The position numbers were made by a program, and so were the translations under genes. This document shows positions 33,712 to 43,484 of a DNA stretch of 62,885 nucleotides, one piece after another (position 1 is the first letter of the stretch; each line of letters starts with the position of its first letter). Under the pieces are notes generated by a model. That model did not search any database and was not told the origin of the DNA. It saw only the letters and a program-made list of their open reading frames with translations. This DNA is from Arenicella sp. (GTDB taxonomy: Bacteria; Pseudomonadota; Gammaproteobacteria; Arenicellales; Arenicellaceae), in assembly GCA_023301745.1 (NCBI GenBank), contig JALZVW010000013.1, positions 1 to 62,885 of the forward strand. Direction: 5' to 3'.

Positions 33712-35526
33712 TCAACGACTCCAAAAGAAAAAGCCTTTCTTAGGTGAGTTTGACTGGGCTTTATGTAAATCGGCGTACACACCGCCCATTCTCAATAGGT
33801 GCTTATGCGAACCTTGCTCGACGATCTTTCCGCGCTCGAGAACTAAAATTTTATCCGCATTTTCAATGGTTGAAAGTCGATGTGCAATAACCATAGATGT
33901 GCGCCCTTTCATCAAGGTCTCTAATGCATCTTGAACAAAACGTTCTGACTTATTATCAAGCGCTGACGTCGCTTCGTCTAAAATCAAAATCGGTGCATTT
34001 TTATAAATTGCTCGAGCTATCGCGACGCGCTGACGCTGACCACCGGACAATCGTAAACCACCCTCGCCCACCATAGTGTCTAAGCCAAGCGGCATTTCAT
34101 CCAGAAATTCACTGACGTGGGCGGCTTTGATTGCACTTTGCAAACGTGCTTCATCATACTGGTCAAGCATGCCGTACATAATATTTCGACCAATGGTGTC
34201 ATCAAACAAGGTGGTGTCTTGGCTAACCAAAGAAAATTGTGATCGCATGCCTTTTAAACAAAGGTCATTTATGTTGATGCCGTCAATCGAAATAACCCCT
34301 TTTTGGGGCTTATAAAAACGCAGAATAAGTGAAGTTATGGTTGATTTACCGCTGCCAGAGGAGCCGACCATGGCAACGCGCTCTCCTGGTTTAATCTCAA
34401 AATCTATATCTGATAGAACCGACGCTTCATCATCGTCGCGATACTTAAATTCAACTTTATCAAATTTAATACCGCCTTGAGTACTGTCAATTTTAACCTG
34501 ACCGTCATCCACTTCAGGCTTTTCATCAATCACTTGAAAAACACTATTTGCCGCCGTAACACCAATCTGAATTTTCTCATTAACTTTTGCCAAGCGCTTT
34601 AATGGGCTCATTAAGGCTAAGCACGCCATAATATAGATCGAGAACTGAACAACCGACTCTGGTCCAGTACGTAGATGGTTTAGAAAAATATATAAAATCA
34701 ACGCAATTGCGGGCGCTACCAACAGCATCGTCATGGGTACTAAGCCTGCTGAGACTTTGGCACGTCGGAGGTTCTGCTTTAGGTTAAACATATTAGCTTT
34801 AGCAAAATTTTCTTTTTCTTGAGCTTCACCATTATAAACTTTAATCACTTTATGGCCGGTCACCGCTTCTTTGACCGTATCGCCAATACCGCCCATCGAG
34901 GCTTGAATTTCTTTACTAGTCTTACGAAATCGCTTGTTAGTATAGGCGGCGACAAGAACAACTAAAGGAATCACGATGATAAAAATCAGTGTTAAACGCC
35001 AATCTGACCAAAACAACAAAATGATCAAGCCAAGCGCTTTAAATGATTCACGAAACATAATGGCTAAGGTATCGGTGATCGCCATCGACGTCGTTTCGAC
35101 ATCGTAAATTAACTTAGAGATCGTTTGAGCCGATGAATGATGATCGAAATATGGGGTTGGCAAAGAAATCATATTTCCGAAAATGTCTTGGCGTAACTCA
35201 AAAATCACTAAGCGGCCGGCTTTGGCTATTGTGTAATTGCCAATGTAGCCTGTTATGGCCCGAACCATTAATACTCCCATCAGAAGCACTCCTGACCAAC
35301 GGACAAACCAGTCGTCGCCGTTTAGGAAACCTTCTTTGAGTATTTCATCGATGAACTTTATAAACGAGGCTTCAATCGAGCCGGTTGCCATCAAGAAAAT
35401 TATCCCAACAATTAGCAAAGCTCGGTGTCGGAATAAATAGGACAATAAACGCCGCAAGGTCTGGCGTGCATCGAGGTCGACTTCAGGCACTGGTTTTGTA
35501 ACAGGTCGATCGGCTTTTTCTGACAT
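33712..35526 (-). CDS. msbA: Lipid A export ATP-binding/permease protein MsbA
   Basis: Flips core-lipid A across the inner membrane. The 604-aa half-transporter has six membrane segments in the first 330 residues. A nucleotide-binding domain follows with Walker [10 protein letters not shown], signature LSGGQRQRVAIARA, Walker B LILDEATSALD and the H-loop MVIAHRLST. Position between exbD and lpxK supports MsbA over a generic ABC exporter. It has an ATG start. Confidence 0.94.
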   Translation of the reverse strand: MSEKADRPVTKPVPEVDLDARQTLRRLLSYLFRHRALLIVGIIFLMATGSIEASFIKFIDEILKEGFLNGDDWFVRWSGVLLMGVLMVRAITGYIGNYTIAKAGRLVIFELRQDIFGNMISLPTPYFDHHSSAQTISKLIYDVETTSMAITDTLAIMFRESFKALGLIILLFWSDWRLTLIFIIVIPLVVLVAAYTNKRFRKTSKEIQASMGGIGDTVKEAVTGHKVIKVYNGEAQEKENFAKANMFNLKQNLRRAKVSAGLVPMTMLLVAPAIALILYIFLNHLRTGPESVVQFSIYIMACLALMSPLKRLAKVNEKIQIGVTAANSVFQVIDEKPEVDDGQVKIDSTQGGIKFDKVEFKYRDDDEASVLSDIDFEIKPGERVAMVGSSGSGKSTITSLILRFYKPQKGVISIDGININDLCLKGMRSQFSLVSQDTTLFDDTIGRNIMYGMLDQYDEARLQSAIKAAHVSEFLDEMPLGLDTMVGEGGLRLSGGQRQRVAIARAIYKNAPILILDEATSALDNKSERFVQDALETLMKGRTSMVIAHRLSTIENADKILVLERGKIVEQGSHKHLLRMGGVYADLHKAQSNSPKKGFFFWSR

Positions 35527-35584
35527 TATTAGTTTGGTTCTCGGTGGTCGTAGTATTCACCACTAACACAAATTAAAATTGTGA

Positions 35585-36019
35585 TTATTCAGTAAACTGC
35601 TTGGTAGCAAAGGTCACATTCGTTAAACCGAGCTCTTGAGCAACGTCCATCACTCGGATAACCGCCTCATGTGGCGCTTTTCGGTCAGCTCGAATAATTA
35701 ACAACAATTGCTGTTGAGATTGGTATTCCGCTAACGCCCGCTTTAGCGTGTCTCTATTTGAATTGATTAATGCCTTCGCCGCTCCATCAGACCCCGACGC
35801 AATGGCATACTGCGACTCAGCGCCTATTTGCACTTCGACACTCACAGGCTGTTGAGCAACGGCTTCACCGGTCGATTCTGGTAAGTTAATCTTTAACGAT
35901 GTCTCTTTAGTAAAGGTCGTTGAAATCATAAAAAAGATCAACAACAAGAACACCACATCGATCAATGGCGTTAACTCTATCCCAGTTTCGTCTTGTTCAT
36001 CTGAATTACCGAAGTTCAT
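35585..36019 (-). CDS. exbD: ExbD/TolR-family biopolymer transport protein
   Basis: 144 aa from the ATG at 36019, which has AAGGG upstream and follows the exbB stop by one base. An upstream TTG would add seven residues and overlap exbB. It has one membrane segment with the proton-path aspartate in LTPLIDVVFLLLIFFM and a periplasmic domain. It partners ExbB in using the proton gradient. The family also includes TolR, but the comEC-exbB-exbD-msbA order is the one where this pair is labelled ExbBD. Its periplasmic target here is unknown, since no TonB is nearby. Confidence 0.9.
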   Translation of the reverse strand: MNFGNSDEQDETGIELTPLIDVVFLLLIFFMISTTFTKETSLKINLPESTGEAVAQQPVSVEVQIGAESQYAIASGSDGAAKALINSNRDTLKRALAEYQSQQQLLLIIRADRKAPHEAVIRVMDVAQELGLTNVTFATKQFTE

Positions 36020-36020
36020 A

Positions 36021-36620
36021 TTAGCCCTTCTGCGTATCAAGCAATGCTAATGCGTTTTCTTCTAAAACAACCGCTAACTCGCTGATTTTGCCTCGAAAAT
36101 GGCGATAAAACATCAAACAAGGGATGCCGACCGATAAGCCTGCGGCCGTCGTAATCAACGCTTCGGAGATACCACCCGACAACACGGTTGGGTCACCGAC
36201 ACCGCTTGCCGTAATAGCGGTAAATACCTTGATCATGCCAATCACAGTCCCAAGCAACCCGATTAACGGAGTAATGGAGGCGATTGTGCCTAAGGTATTT
36301 AAATACCGGCCAAGTCTGTGCACAACCTTCTTGCCAGCCTCTTCAAGCGCTTCGCGCATGGCTTCTGGGCCATACTTCAAGTTATCTAGGCCCGCGGCAA
36401 ACACAGTGCCTAATGGCGAGTGATTACGAACCACATCAATTTTGTCAGGTGTAATATTTTTAGATTTAGCTAACTCTAAAATTTGCTTTCTGAGACTAGC
36501 CGGAGCTACCTGCTTGATTCGCAACGTTAAAATGCGCTCAAAAATAATGGTTAGAGCAACCAAAGAGCAAATCAAGATAATCCACATGAGTGGGCCACCC
36601 GCCCGGAATAATTCAAACAT
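36021..36620 (-). CDS. exbB: MotA/TolQ/ExbB proton channel protein
   Basis: 199-aa inner-membrane protein with three hydrophobic segments: an N-terminal one (LMWIILICSLVALTIIFERI), and two in the C-terminal half around ASITPLIGLLGTVIGMI and LITTAAGLSVGIPCLMF, the conserved TolQ/ExbB core. It is the proton-channel subunit working with the adjacent ExbD. A 14-bp perfect palindrome lies about 60 bp upstream. Confidence 0.92.
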   Translation of the reverse strand: MFELFRAGGPLMWIILICSLVALTIIFERILTLRIKQVAPASLRKQILELAKSKNITPDKIDVVRNHSPLGTVFAAGLDNLKYGPEAMREALEEAGKKVVHRLGRYLNTLGTIASITPLIGLLGTVIGMIKVFTAITASGVGDPTVLSGGISEALITTAAGLSVGIPCLMFYRHFRGKISELAVVLEENALALLDTQKG

Positions 36621-36679
36621 TGAGTACCTTTTAACTCCTTAGGGAGTTGTATGTTTAGCCTCTAAACTAGAGGGTTCGT

Positions 36680-36693
36680 TTAAACCGGTTTAA
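36680..36693. promoter_or_regulatory. 14-bp perfect palindrome upstream of exbB
   Basis: TTAAACCGGTTTAA lies between the comEC stop and the exbB start. Two small hairpins are next to it (AACTCC-TTAG-GGAGTT at 36633-36648 and CCTCT-AAACT-AGAGG at 36659-36673). It could be an operator for the exbB-msbA-lpxK operon. No regulator is assigned. Confidence 0.4.
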
Positions 36694-36763
36694 GGGTTTC
36701 TCGGTAAAGCCCAAAAACAGACCTTGTTTAACGTAATTATTGAAGTTCTGAAATTCTACCAAA

Positions 36764-39187
36764 CTATGGGCGATTATTGGGTAATTTTTGATAATGCCAG
36801 AAACGCATATACCGTTGACGATAGAGCACTTTGCTCCACCCTTGTGAATTAACTTTAAGCAATATAGAGCCATCATCGATGGTTGATAATAACTCGATAC
36901 CTTTTGATTGATAGCGTTTTACGACACTGGGGTGTGGATGGCCGTAATGGTTTTTATAGCCGGCGGCCAACATGGCCATCTCGGGTGATACCGCGTTAAC
37001 AAAACCCTCGGTAGATGAAGTCTTACTTCCTTGGTGCGGAACCAGCAATATGTCAGCGTCGAGTGAGTCCTTAGCATTTCTCACTAAAAATCGCTCTACT
37101 TGTTTTTCGATATCCCCGCTCAGCAATATCTTTGTACCATAATGTTCCATCATGATGACGCACGATAAGTTATTACTGCCGCTGGGGGTGTCAACTTGAG
37201 GGCTAATTACGGTAAATTGAGTCTGATCATATTGCCAGAACTGGCCTGCGAAGCACTCGTTTGCGTCACTAACCTTATCAAGTCGACTGGTTATCGTGCG
37301 AGCAACCGGAAACGCATCGCGAAGCGTCTCGAGCCCGCCAATATGATCGTTATCCGCATGGCTTATCACCAATGTATCGACTGACCGTATGCCTCGATAG
37401 CGCAAGAACGGAAGCAAAACAGCGCTGGCCGCGGTAAAACCGGTTCCGTAACGCGGCCCAGTATCGTAAACCGTCACTGAGTTGGCGGTTTCGATCACTA
37501 TGGCTAAGCCTTGACCGACGTCGAGCAAGGTTATACCCACTTCGTCTTTGTCGAAATTTGGCGAAGGCTTGGCGAAAATTGAGCTTATCAGCAGTAAGCT
37601 CAAAACGGCACTGCCTCGCAACCAAGTTCGGTAACAAAGGACAATCAAAATGAAGACCAGCCATTGCCACCACGTCAGCGCGGTGGCATGAATTTTAGCG
37701 CTCGGCCACTGGCTAGCGATCTCAAGCAGCTTAAAAACAAATTCGAACACATCATTCAATTGCATTAAACACCAGGCTCCAATGGTGTTAAAACCCAAAC
37801 AGAAAATCAATGTAGAAAGCAGCGTTGCAGGGATCAATAGCATGCAAAATAGTGGTACAGCAATTAGATTAATCAGTGGTGAAATCAACGATACTTGCCC
37901 AAAAAAAACGACGCTTAATGGCAGACTCCCAAGCCATAACATCGGCTGCAAGCGAAACAGCGAGAGTTTGCCAGTGCTTGACGTCGACGATTCAGGGTGC
38001 GTGGACGCCTCGCTCACTGACCCGTGACGTTGTGCGTTTTTGGTATTAGAAGATACCAGAGAAATAATGGCCACAGCGCCACAAGACAACCAGAAGCCAA
38101 TATCTAGAATCGAAAAAGGGTCAATAACTAATAAGACCACTACCGCGATCAAAAGTACTTTAATTAGACCGACATCGCGAGCCAAAAACTTACACGCCAC
38201 ATACACGACTAACATTATCAGTGCGCGCTGCGTCGAAACGGCAAAACCGGCCAGCGCAGCATAGAACACCGCTGCGCTAAGTGCGGGTAAAAGCACCAGT
38301 TGCTGTCGCGGGTAGAACTCAAAAATGCGTGCAACCGGCCACAGAAGCCACTTAAGAATGAAGGCCACTCCAATAAAGACCAAGCCGACGTGCAGACCAG
38401 AGATCGCCATTAAGTGACTAACACCTGTGGTCTGGAAAACCTGTTTCTGGTCGTTACTAAACCCGGTCTTTACGCCAATGGTTAAGGCCGCAATAATGTT
38501 TCCACCAACACCTCTGCCAACCACTTGCTGAAGCGCCTCGAGCAACCACTGGCGGCCTATGTGAATAGAACTCGAGATGACAGCAATACGCTGGTTGTGC
38601 GCTTTGAGGCGCACATAGCCTTTTGCCACCACTTGATGCCGAAACAGATATTTTTCATAGTCAAACGCTCCCCAACTCGCATAGCCATGAGGTCTCTTGG
38701 CTCGCAGAGTCAGTCGCCATTGGTCCCCCGCGCCGATCGAGAGAGTGCATCGGTAACAACTTAACTGGAGGCGCTTGTTAATAAGCATTGACAAGTTATC
38801 GTCATCAACAGCATTTACTCTGAATCTGAATTGAACATTTTCGTCTCGAGTCGTTGGCAGGCCCTCAATGGTGCCCAGAGCAACAAAATCGATGCGCTCG
38901 TAGGCATCGGGAAACGGTGTGTTCAAAAATGTTTGAAAATTAAAACACGCCCAGCTAAAGCCCAACAGCAAAAACACGACCGCACGAAGCTTAACTCGCT
39001 GTAGACTTAGTAATGATAGTGGCACACACACGGCCAGTGGCCATATAACGCTCGGTAGCGTGTGCAAATTGAGAGTAAGGCAGCAGCCAATGAAAAACAT
39101 CACCATGCACGACATTGAGGAACCACAAACAAGGTCCCAATCAAATCGCTTAGGCTGAAAAGAAACACACCATGACTTTAAGCTCAA
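36764..39187 (-). CDS. comEC: DNA internalization competence protein ComEC/Rec2
   Basis: Inner-membrane channel for single-stranded DNA uptake in natural transformation. The 807-aa protein has an N-terminal DUF4131 region, a multi-spanning competence domain (HLMAISGLHVGLVFIG, then the hydrophobic core) and a C-terminal metallo-beta-lactamase domain (LLDVGQGLAIVI, SHADNDHIGG). The start is TTG, supported by a very strong AAGGAGGT six bases upstream. It is divergent from the DUF2062 gene, as in several gammaproteobacteria. Confidence 0.93.
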   Translation of the reverse strand: MSLKSWCVSFQPKRFDWDLVCGSSMSCMVMFFIGCCLTLNLHTLPSVIWPLAVCVPLSLLSLQRVKLRAVVFLLLGFSWACFNFQTFLNTPFPDAYERIDFVALGTIEGLPTTRDENVQFRFRVNAVDDDNLSMLINKRLQLSCYRCTLSIGAGDQWRLTLRAKRPHGYASWGAFDYEKYLFRHQVVAKGYVRLKAHNQRIAVISSSIHIGRQWLLEALQQVVGRGVGGNIIAALTIGVKTGFSNDQKQVFQTTGVSHLMAISGLHVGLVFIGVAFILKWLLWPVARIFEFYPRQQLVLLPALSAAVFYAALAGFAVSTQRALIMLVVYVACKFLARDVGLIKVLLIAVVVLLVIDPFSILDIGFWLSCGAVAIISLVSSNTKNAQRHGSVSEASTHPESSTSSTGKLSLFRLQPMLWLGSLPLSVVFFGQVSLISPLINLIAVPLFCMLLIPATLLSTLIFCLGFNTIGAWCLMQLNDVFEFVFKLLEIASQWPSAKIHATALTWWQWLVFILIVLCYRTWLRGSAVLSLLLISSIFAKPSPNFDKDEVGITLLDVGQGLAIVIETANSVTVYDTGPRYGTGFTAASAVLLPFLRYRGIRSVDTLVISHADNDHIGGLETLRDAFPVARTITSRLDKVSDANECFAGQFWQYDQTQFTVISPQVDTPSGSNNLSCVIMMEHYGTKILLSGDIEKQVERFLVRNAKDSLDADILLVPHQGSKTSSTEGFVNAVSPEMAMLAAGYKNHYGHPHPSVVKRYQSKGIELLSTIDDGSILLKVNSQGWSKVLYRQRYMRFWHYQKLPNNRP

Positions 39188-39347
39188 CGAAACACCTCCT
39201 TGTGTTTACTAACTAGCTAGCAATAAAAATATAACACTAAAATAGTGGCTAAGCGCCTTTCTAATGCGCCGATTAACATCCTGTTAACCAAAAATTAATG
39301 ATCTCTATACCAAAGTATTATAACACTCATGACATTGACCGCCTATA

Positions 39348-39917
39348 ATGAACGCGCTCGTAAATGGAACAAATAAACGTCTTACTCCTTTGAAGCTTTT
39401 TAAGAACCTACGCAAACACCTCCCGACTGTTAAAGAGATACAGCAATATCGCTATTTGCACATTTTCGGCGACAGTTTAAAGCAGCAAGAGCTCTGGACT
39501 TTCAATCGCCAAAGTACGGCCAAGGGCGTTGCTATTGGTCTGTTTTGCGCGTTTCTTCCAATGCCCTTTGAAATTGTTCCCGCGATTTTTCTAGCGGCAT
39601 TGATGCGAGGCAACCTGCCCTTCGCAATCGCCGGCATTTGGATATCAAATCCGGTCACCTGGGTTCCACTATACACTCCGTGCTATTTACTTGGCGCGCG
39701 TATTCTCCAGATAGACCCTGTTGCGATTGATCAAATCACAATATTCCAACTTGGCTTGCACTACGTGGCTCTATGGCTAGGGTGCTTGATCGTCGGCATA
39801 GCGATTAGTGTGTCCGCGCACTTTACAATAAGCTTTGTCTGGCGATCACAAGTTCGCCAGCGATGGAAGCGACGCCAGCACCTGCGCTTACTGCGTAAAA
39901 AAGCAAAGGCGAAATAG
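39348..39917 (+). CDS. DUF2062 domain membrane protein
   Basis: 189-aa protein with the DUF2062 core: VAIGLFCAFLPMPFEIVPAI, RGNLPFAIAGIWISNPVTW and a further membrane segment, with a highly basic C terminus (KRRQHLRLLRKKAKAK). About three membrane segments. Function is unknown, but the family recurrently sits between the lol genes and comEC, as here. It is convergent with lolD 16 bp away. Confidence 0.88.
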   Translation: MNALVNGTNKRLTPLKLFKNLRKHLPTVKEIQQYRYLHIFGDSLKQQELWTFNRQSTAKGVAIGLFCAFLPMPFEIVPAIFLAALMRGNLPFAIAGIWISNPVTWVPLYTPCYLLGARILQIDPVAIDQITIFQLGLHYVALWLGCLIVGIAISVSAHFTISFVWRSQVRQRWKRRQHLRLLRKKAKAK

Positions 39918-39933
39918 CGCTTCGCGCGGTCAA

Positions 39934-40617
39934 TCAGCTTTCGCTTAGTGTGCCTTGTTCCAGATGGTAGCGCTTGTCCATTTTACTCGCCAAGCCGGTA
40001 TCGTGAGTCACCATAACCAAGGCCGTGCCGATGCGTTGGTTCAACGACATCATCATATCAAACACACTCTGTGCAGTGTTTTCGTCCAAGTTGCCGGTCG
40101 GTTCGTCGGCCAGTACAACGTTCGGTTCAGTCACCAAAGCACGAGCAATGGCGGCTCTTTGGCGCTCACCACCAGAAAGTTCAACCGGCCGATGCTCTAA
40201 GCGATGGCCCAGGCCTATTTCTTCAAGCAATTCCGACGCTTTGCGCTTCGCAAGTCGACTATCTTCACCGCGAATAAGCAATGGCATAGCCACATTTTCT
40301 ACCGCCGTAAACTCTGGTAGTAAGTGATGAAACTGATAGACAAAGCCTAAGTATTGATTGCGAATTAAGCCACGTTTTTTATCCGACATTCGTGATAATT
40401 CTTGGCCATCGACCCACACTGAGCCAGTGCTCGGCAAATCTAAGCCGCCAAGTAGATGCAGCAAAGTGCTCTTACCAGACCCAGAGGAGCCGACAATAGC
40501 GATACGCTCACCCTCGTCAATATGCAGGTTTATATTTGATAAAACGTCGACATCATTAGGGCCTTCGGTATAGGTCATACCCAATTGCTGACAACGTAAG
40601 ATTCCGGATTGACTCAT
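39934..40617 (-). CDS. lolD: Lipoprotein-releasing ABC transporter ATP-binding protein LolD
   Basis: ATPase that powers extraction of outer-membrane lipoproteins from the inner membrane. The ATG at 40617 (MSQSGILRC) gives 227 aa, the usual LolD length. Upstream in-frame starts would overlap lolC, and an AGG lies at the right distance before this ATG. Walker A is GSSGSGKST, the signature is [15 protein letters not shown] and Walker B is [13 protein letters not shown]. It follows lolC by 10 bp. Confidence 0.93.
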   Translation of the reverse strand: MSQSGILRCQQLGMTYTEGPNDVDVLSNINLHIDEGERIAIVGSSGSGKSTLLHLLGGLDLPSTGSVWVDGQELSRMSDKKRGLIRNQYLGFVYQFHHLLPEFTAVENVAMPLLIRGEDSRLAKRKASELLEEIGLGHRLEHRPVELSGGERQRAAIARALVTEPNVVLADEPTGNLDENTAQSVFDMMMSLNQRIGTALVMVTHDTGLASKMDKRYHLEQGTLSES

Positions 40618-40627
40618 AACAGCAGAC

Positions 40628-41890
40628 CTATTCATAGCGAAGCGCTTCAGCGGGTTGAGTTTTAGAGGCACTCCATGCAGGATAAAGCGTTGCAAGCATG
40701 CTACAAATTAACGATACGACAACAATTACCCAAACATCGTCCCACCTCAATTCGGCTGGAAAGTCCGTCACAATGTAAACGCTTGCGGGCAATAACTCAA
40801 AGCCGACAATTCGCTCAATAAAATTAATTATACTGGATAAGTTAAGCGCCGTTAATACGCCCGCGATGGCGCCGATTATGGTACCAATAACGCCAGACAT
40901 AACTCCTTGGACGAAAAATATCCCCATTACCTTAGCCGGCGATAAACCAAGCGTTCTCAATATCGCGATGTCAGCGCGCTTATCAATCACGACCATAACC
41001 AAGGTCGAAACGATATTGAATGCGGCAATCAGAACGATCATGAACAGAACGATAAACACCATGCGTCGCTCAACTTCCAACGCACGAAAAAAACTCTTAT
41101 GTTGAGTAGTCCAATTGTCGACATAAAATTTATACTCTAACTTATCGGCTAACTCAGATGACACTTGCCGCACTTGAGCTGTGTCAAATGGGTCTTTAAG
41201 TTTGATTCTCAAGCCAGTAACGCTACCTTGAGTTTTATAAAGCTTAGCCGCATCGGCCATATGGATATAAGACAAAGCACTGTCGAATTCTTCTGGGCCG
41301 ATACCTCCAAATATTCCAACAACCGTAAAGCGTCTCAAGCGAGGGATTAAGCCGGCCGGAGTTGATTGACCCTGAGGCGAAATAAAAGTGACTTTATCGC
41401 CTATCACAGCGCCTACCTTTTCGGCCAAACCGCGACCAAGAACCACGTTGTATTTTCCTTTTTGCAATAACTCAAAGCGGCCGACATCCATATGATTGCC
41501 AACCTCAGAAACCTTAGCTTCTTCTTCGGGTAAGACTCCTTTAACGAGCGAGCCGGTAACAGCGCCATTTAAGGTAAGTAAGCCCTGCGCATAAATATAA
41601 GGAGCACGACCAACGACTTCACTATTCGCATCAACAACACTCGTTAGCGACTGCCAATCTTTTATACGATTGCCTTGACCGGTGACAGAGACATGCGGAG
41701 CGACATCTAAAATCCGCCCTCTTAGCTCATTGCCAAAACCATTCATAATCGAAATTACAGATATTAAAACCCACACTCCAAGTGCAATCCCGAACATTGA
41801 GATGGCAGAGATGAACGAGATAAATCCATTTCGACGTTTGGCCCGCGAGTATCGCGAGCCAATCATCATAGGTAAATTAGTTTTTGCCAT
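40628..41890 (-). CDS. lolC: Lipoprotein-releasing transporter permease LolC/LolE (possibly LolF-type)
   Basis: 420-aa inner-membrane permease with an N-terminal membrane segment ([21 protein letters not shown]), a large periplasmic domain and three C-terminal segments of the FtsX type ([21 protein letters not shown], and the PAEALRYE ending). It pairs with the adjacent LolD. Only one permease gene is present, not the lolC-lolD-lolE trio, so it may work as a homodimeric LolF. LolC and LolE are hard to separate by eye. Confidence 0.88.
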   Translation of the reverse strand: MAKTNLPMMIGSRYSRAKRRNGFISFISAISMFGIALGVWVLISVISIMNGFGNELRGRILDVAPHVSVTGQGNRIKDWQSLTSVVDANSEVVGRAPYIYAQGLLTLNGAVTGSLVKGVLPEEEAKVSEVGNHMDVGRFELLQKGKYNVVLGRGLAEKVGAVIGDKVTFISPQGQSTPAGLIPRLRRFTVVGIFGGIGPEEFDSALSYIHMADAAKLYKTQGSVTGLRIKLKDPFDTAQVRQVSSELADKLEYKFYVDNWTTQHKSFFRALEVERRMVFIVLFMIVLIAAFNIVSTLVMVVIDKRADIAILRTLGLSPAKVMGIFFVQGVMSGVIGTIIGAIAGVLTALNLSSIINFIERIVGFELLPASVYIVTDFPAELRWDDVWVIVVVSLICSMLATLYPAWSASKTQPAEALRYE

Positions 41891-41931
41891 TCGTTAGCGT
41901 TTACTCTTTTTAATTTATGCGACGGTTATAA

Positions 41932-43455
41932 TTAACTTTGGTCTGCTTCAGGGCGCATATGGGGAAATAGTAATACATCGCGAATTGATGGGCTATCGGT
42001 AAAAAGCATCACCATACGATCAATACCAATGCCTTCTCCTGCTGTTGGGGGCATGCCATATTCAAGCGCCCGAACATAATCGGCATCGTAGTGCATCGCC
42101 TCGTCATCGCCGGCATCCTTTTCGGCAACTTGATCTTGGAAACGCTTCGCTTGATCTTCAGGGTCATTCAATTCAGAGAAGCCATTTGCGATTTCGCGAC
42201 CAGCAATAAATAATTCAAAACGATCAGCGACAAAGTCATTGTCGTCATTACGACGCGACAACGGTGATACTTCTACCGGATAGGCGGTTATGAAGGTCGG
42301 CTCAGCCAGACGCTCCTCGACGGTCTTCTCGAAGATTTCAATTTGAACCTTTCCTAAACCGTAACTGTCTTTGATCAACACCTTAAGTTCTTTAGCGTAC
42401 TCAACCAGTTTAGCTCGATCGTCTAAATCGGCCGCACTTAAACTCGGGTTAAAATGTAAGATCGACTCAGCTACTGTCATGCGGTTAAACGGTTGATTAA
42501 AATCAATATCTTGTTCTTGATAACGCACCACACCCGTCTCAGTCACCGCTTGAGCAATACCTTTAAACATCTCTTCGGTAATGTCCATTAAATCATGATA
42601 ATCGGCATAGGCTTGATAGAACTCAAGCATAGTAAACTCAGGATTATGGCGTGTGCTCAAGCCTTCATTTCGAAAATTACGGTTGATTTCGAAGACTCGT
42701 TCAAAACCACCCACGACCAAACGCTTTAAATACAGCTCTGGGGCAATACGCAAGAATAGCTTCATATCCAAGGCATTGTGATGCGTGACGAACGGCCTCG
42801 CAACAGCGCCACCAGGAATCGCTTGCATCATTGGCGTTTCGACTTCTAAAAATTCTTTTTTAATCAAGAAGTTACGAATAAAACCTACAATTTTAGATCG
42901 AGTAGTAAAAACCTTACGACTCTGTTCATTGATAATCAAATCGACATAGCGCTGACGATAAGATGTTTCTTTATCTTTCAGACCGTTAAATTTATCCGGC
43001 AGTGGACGCAATGACTTGACCAGCAATTCTATATGACTAACCTTAACGCTGAGTTCGCCTTTATTGGTTTTAAACAACACGCCTTTAACAGCAATGATAT
43101 CGCCGATATCCCACTTCTTAAATTCTTCATTATAAAAGCCGTCAGGCAATGAATCTCTAGAAACGTATACTTGCACGCGCTCGGTGCGATCTTGCACATG
43201 AGCAAAACTGGCCTTGCCCATAATACGCCGGCTCATCATACGGCCCGCTATCGCAACGCTCACCGATAGTTCTTCTAGGGCCTCTTTTTCGACCTCGCCA
43301 TATTTAGAAATCAAGTCACTAGCCAAATCTTCAGGCTTAAACGTATTCGGGTAGGCTTGAGTTGATTCACGCCAAGCATCTAGCTTTTCACGACGTTGAC
43401 GGATTAATTCGTTTTCATCAACGTGTGGTTGTTCTGGGGTATTTGTATCGCTCAC
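41932..43455 (-). CDS. lysS: Lysyl-tRNA synthetase, class II
   Basis: Charges tRNA-Lys. The 507-aa protein has an OB-fold anticodon-binding domain (about 60-170) and a class II catalytic domain. Motif 2 contains [18 protein letters not shown]; motif 3 is [18 protein letters not shown]. The start is GTG with AAAGAG upstream. It follows prfB by 29 bp, the same prfB-lysS order as in E. coli, suggesting co-transcription. Confidence 0.97.
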   Translation of the reverse strand: MSDTNTPEQPHVDENELIRQRREKLDAWRESTQAYPNTFKPEDLASDLISKYGEVEKEALEELSVSVAIAGRMMSRRIMGKASFAHVQDRTERVQVYVSRDSLPDGFYNEEFKKWDIGDIIAVKGVLFKTNKGELSVKVSHIELLVKSLRPLPDKFNGLKDKETSYRQRYVDLIINEQSRKVFTTRSKIVGFIRNFLIKKEFLEVETPMMQAIPGGAVARPFVTHHNALDMKLFLRIAPELYLKRLVVGGFERVFEINRNFRNEGLSTRHNPEFTMLEFYQAYADYHDLMDITEEMFKGIAQAVTETGVVRYQEQDIDFNQPFNRMTVAESILHFNPSLSAADLDDRAKLVEYAKELKVLIKDSYGLGKVQIEIFEKTVEERLAEPTFITAYPVEVSPLSRRNDDNDFVADRFELFIAGREIANGFSELNDPEDQAKRFQDQVAEKDAGDDEAMHYDADYVRALEYGMPPTAGEGIGIDRMVMLFTDSPSIRDVLLFPHMRPEADQS

Positions 43456-43484
43456 GGTGCTCTTTTCTTTAGGGTAGATAAAAT

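Noticed and set aside
33687-33782. N-terminal extension of LpxK into msbA
   Set aside because: The extra 32 residues do not resemble LpxK and lie largely inside the msbA coding region; the ATG at 33686 fits family length.
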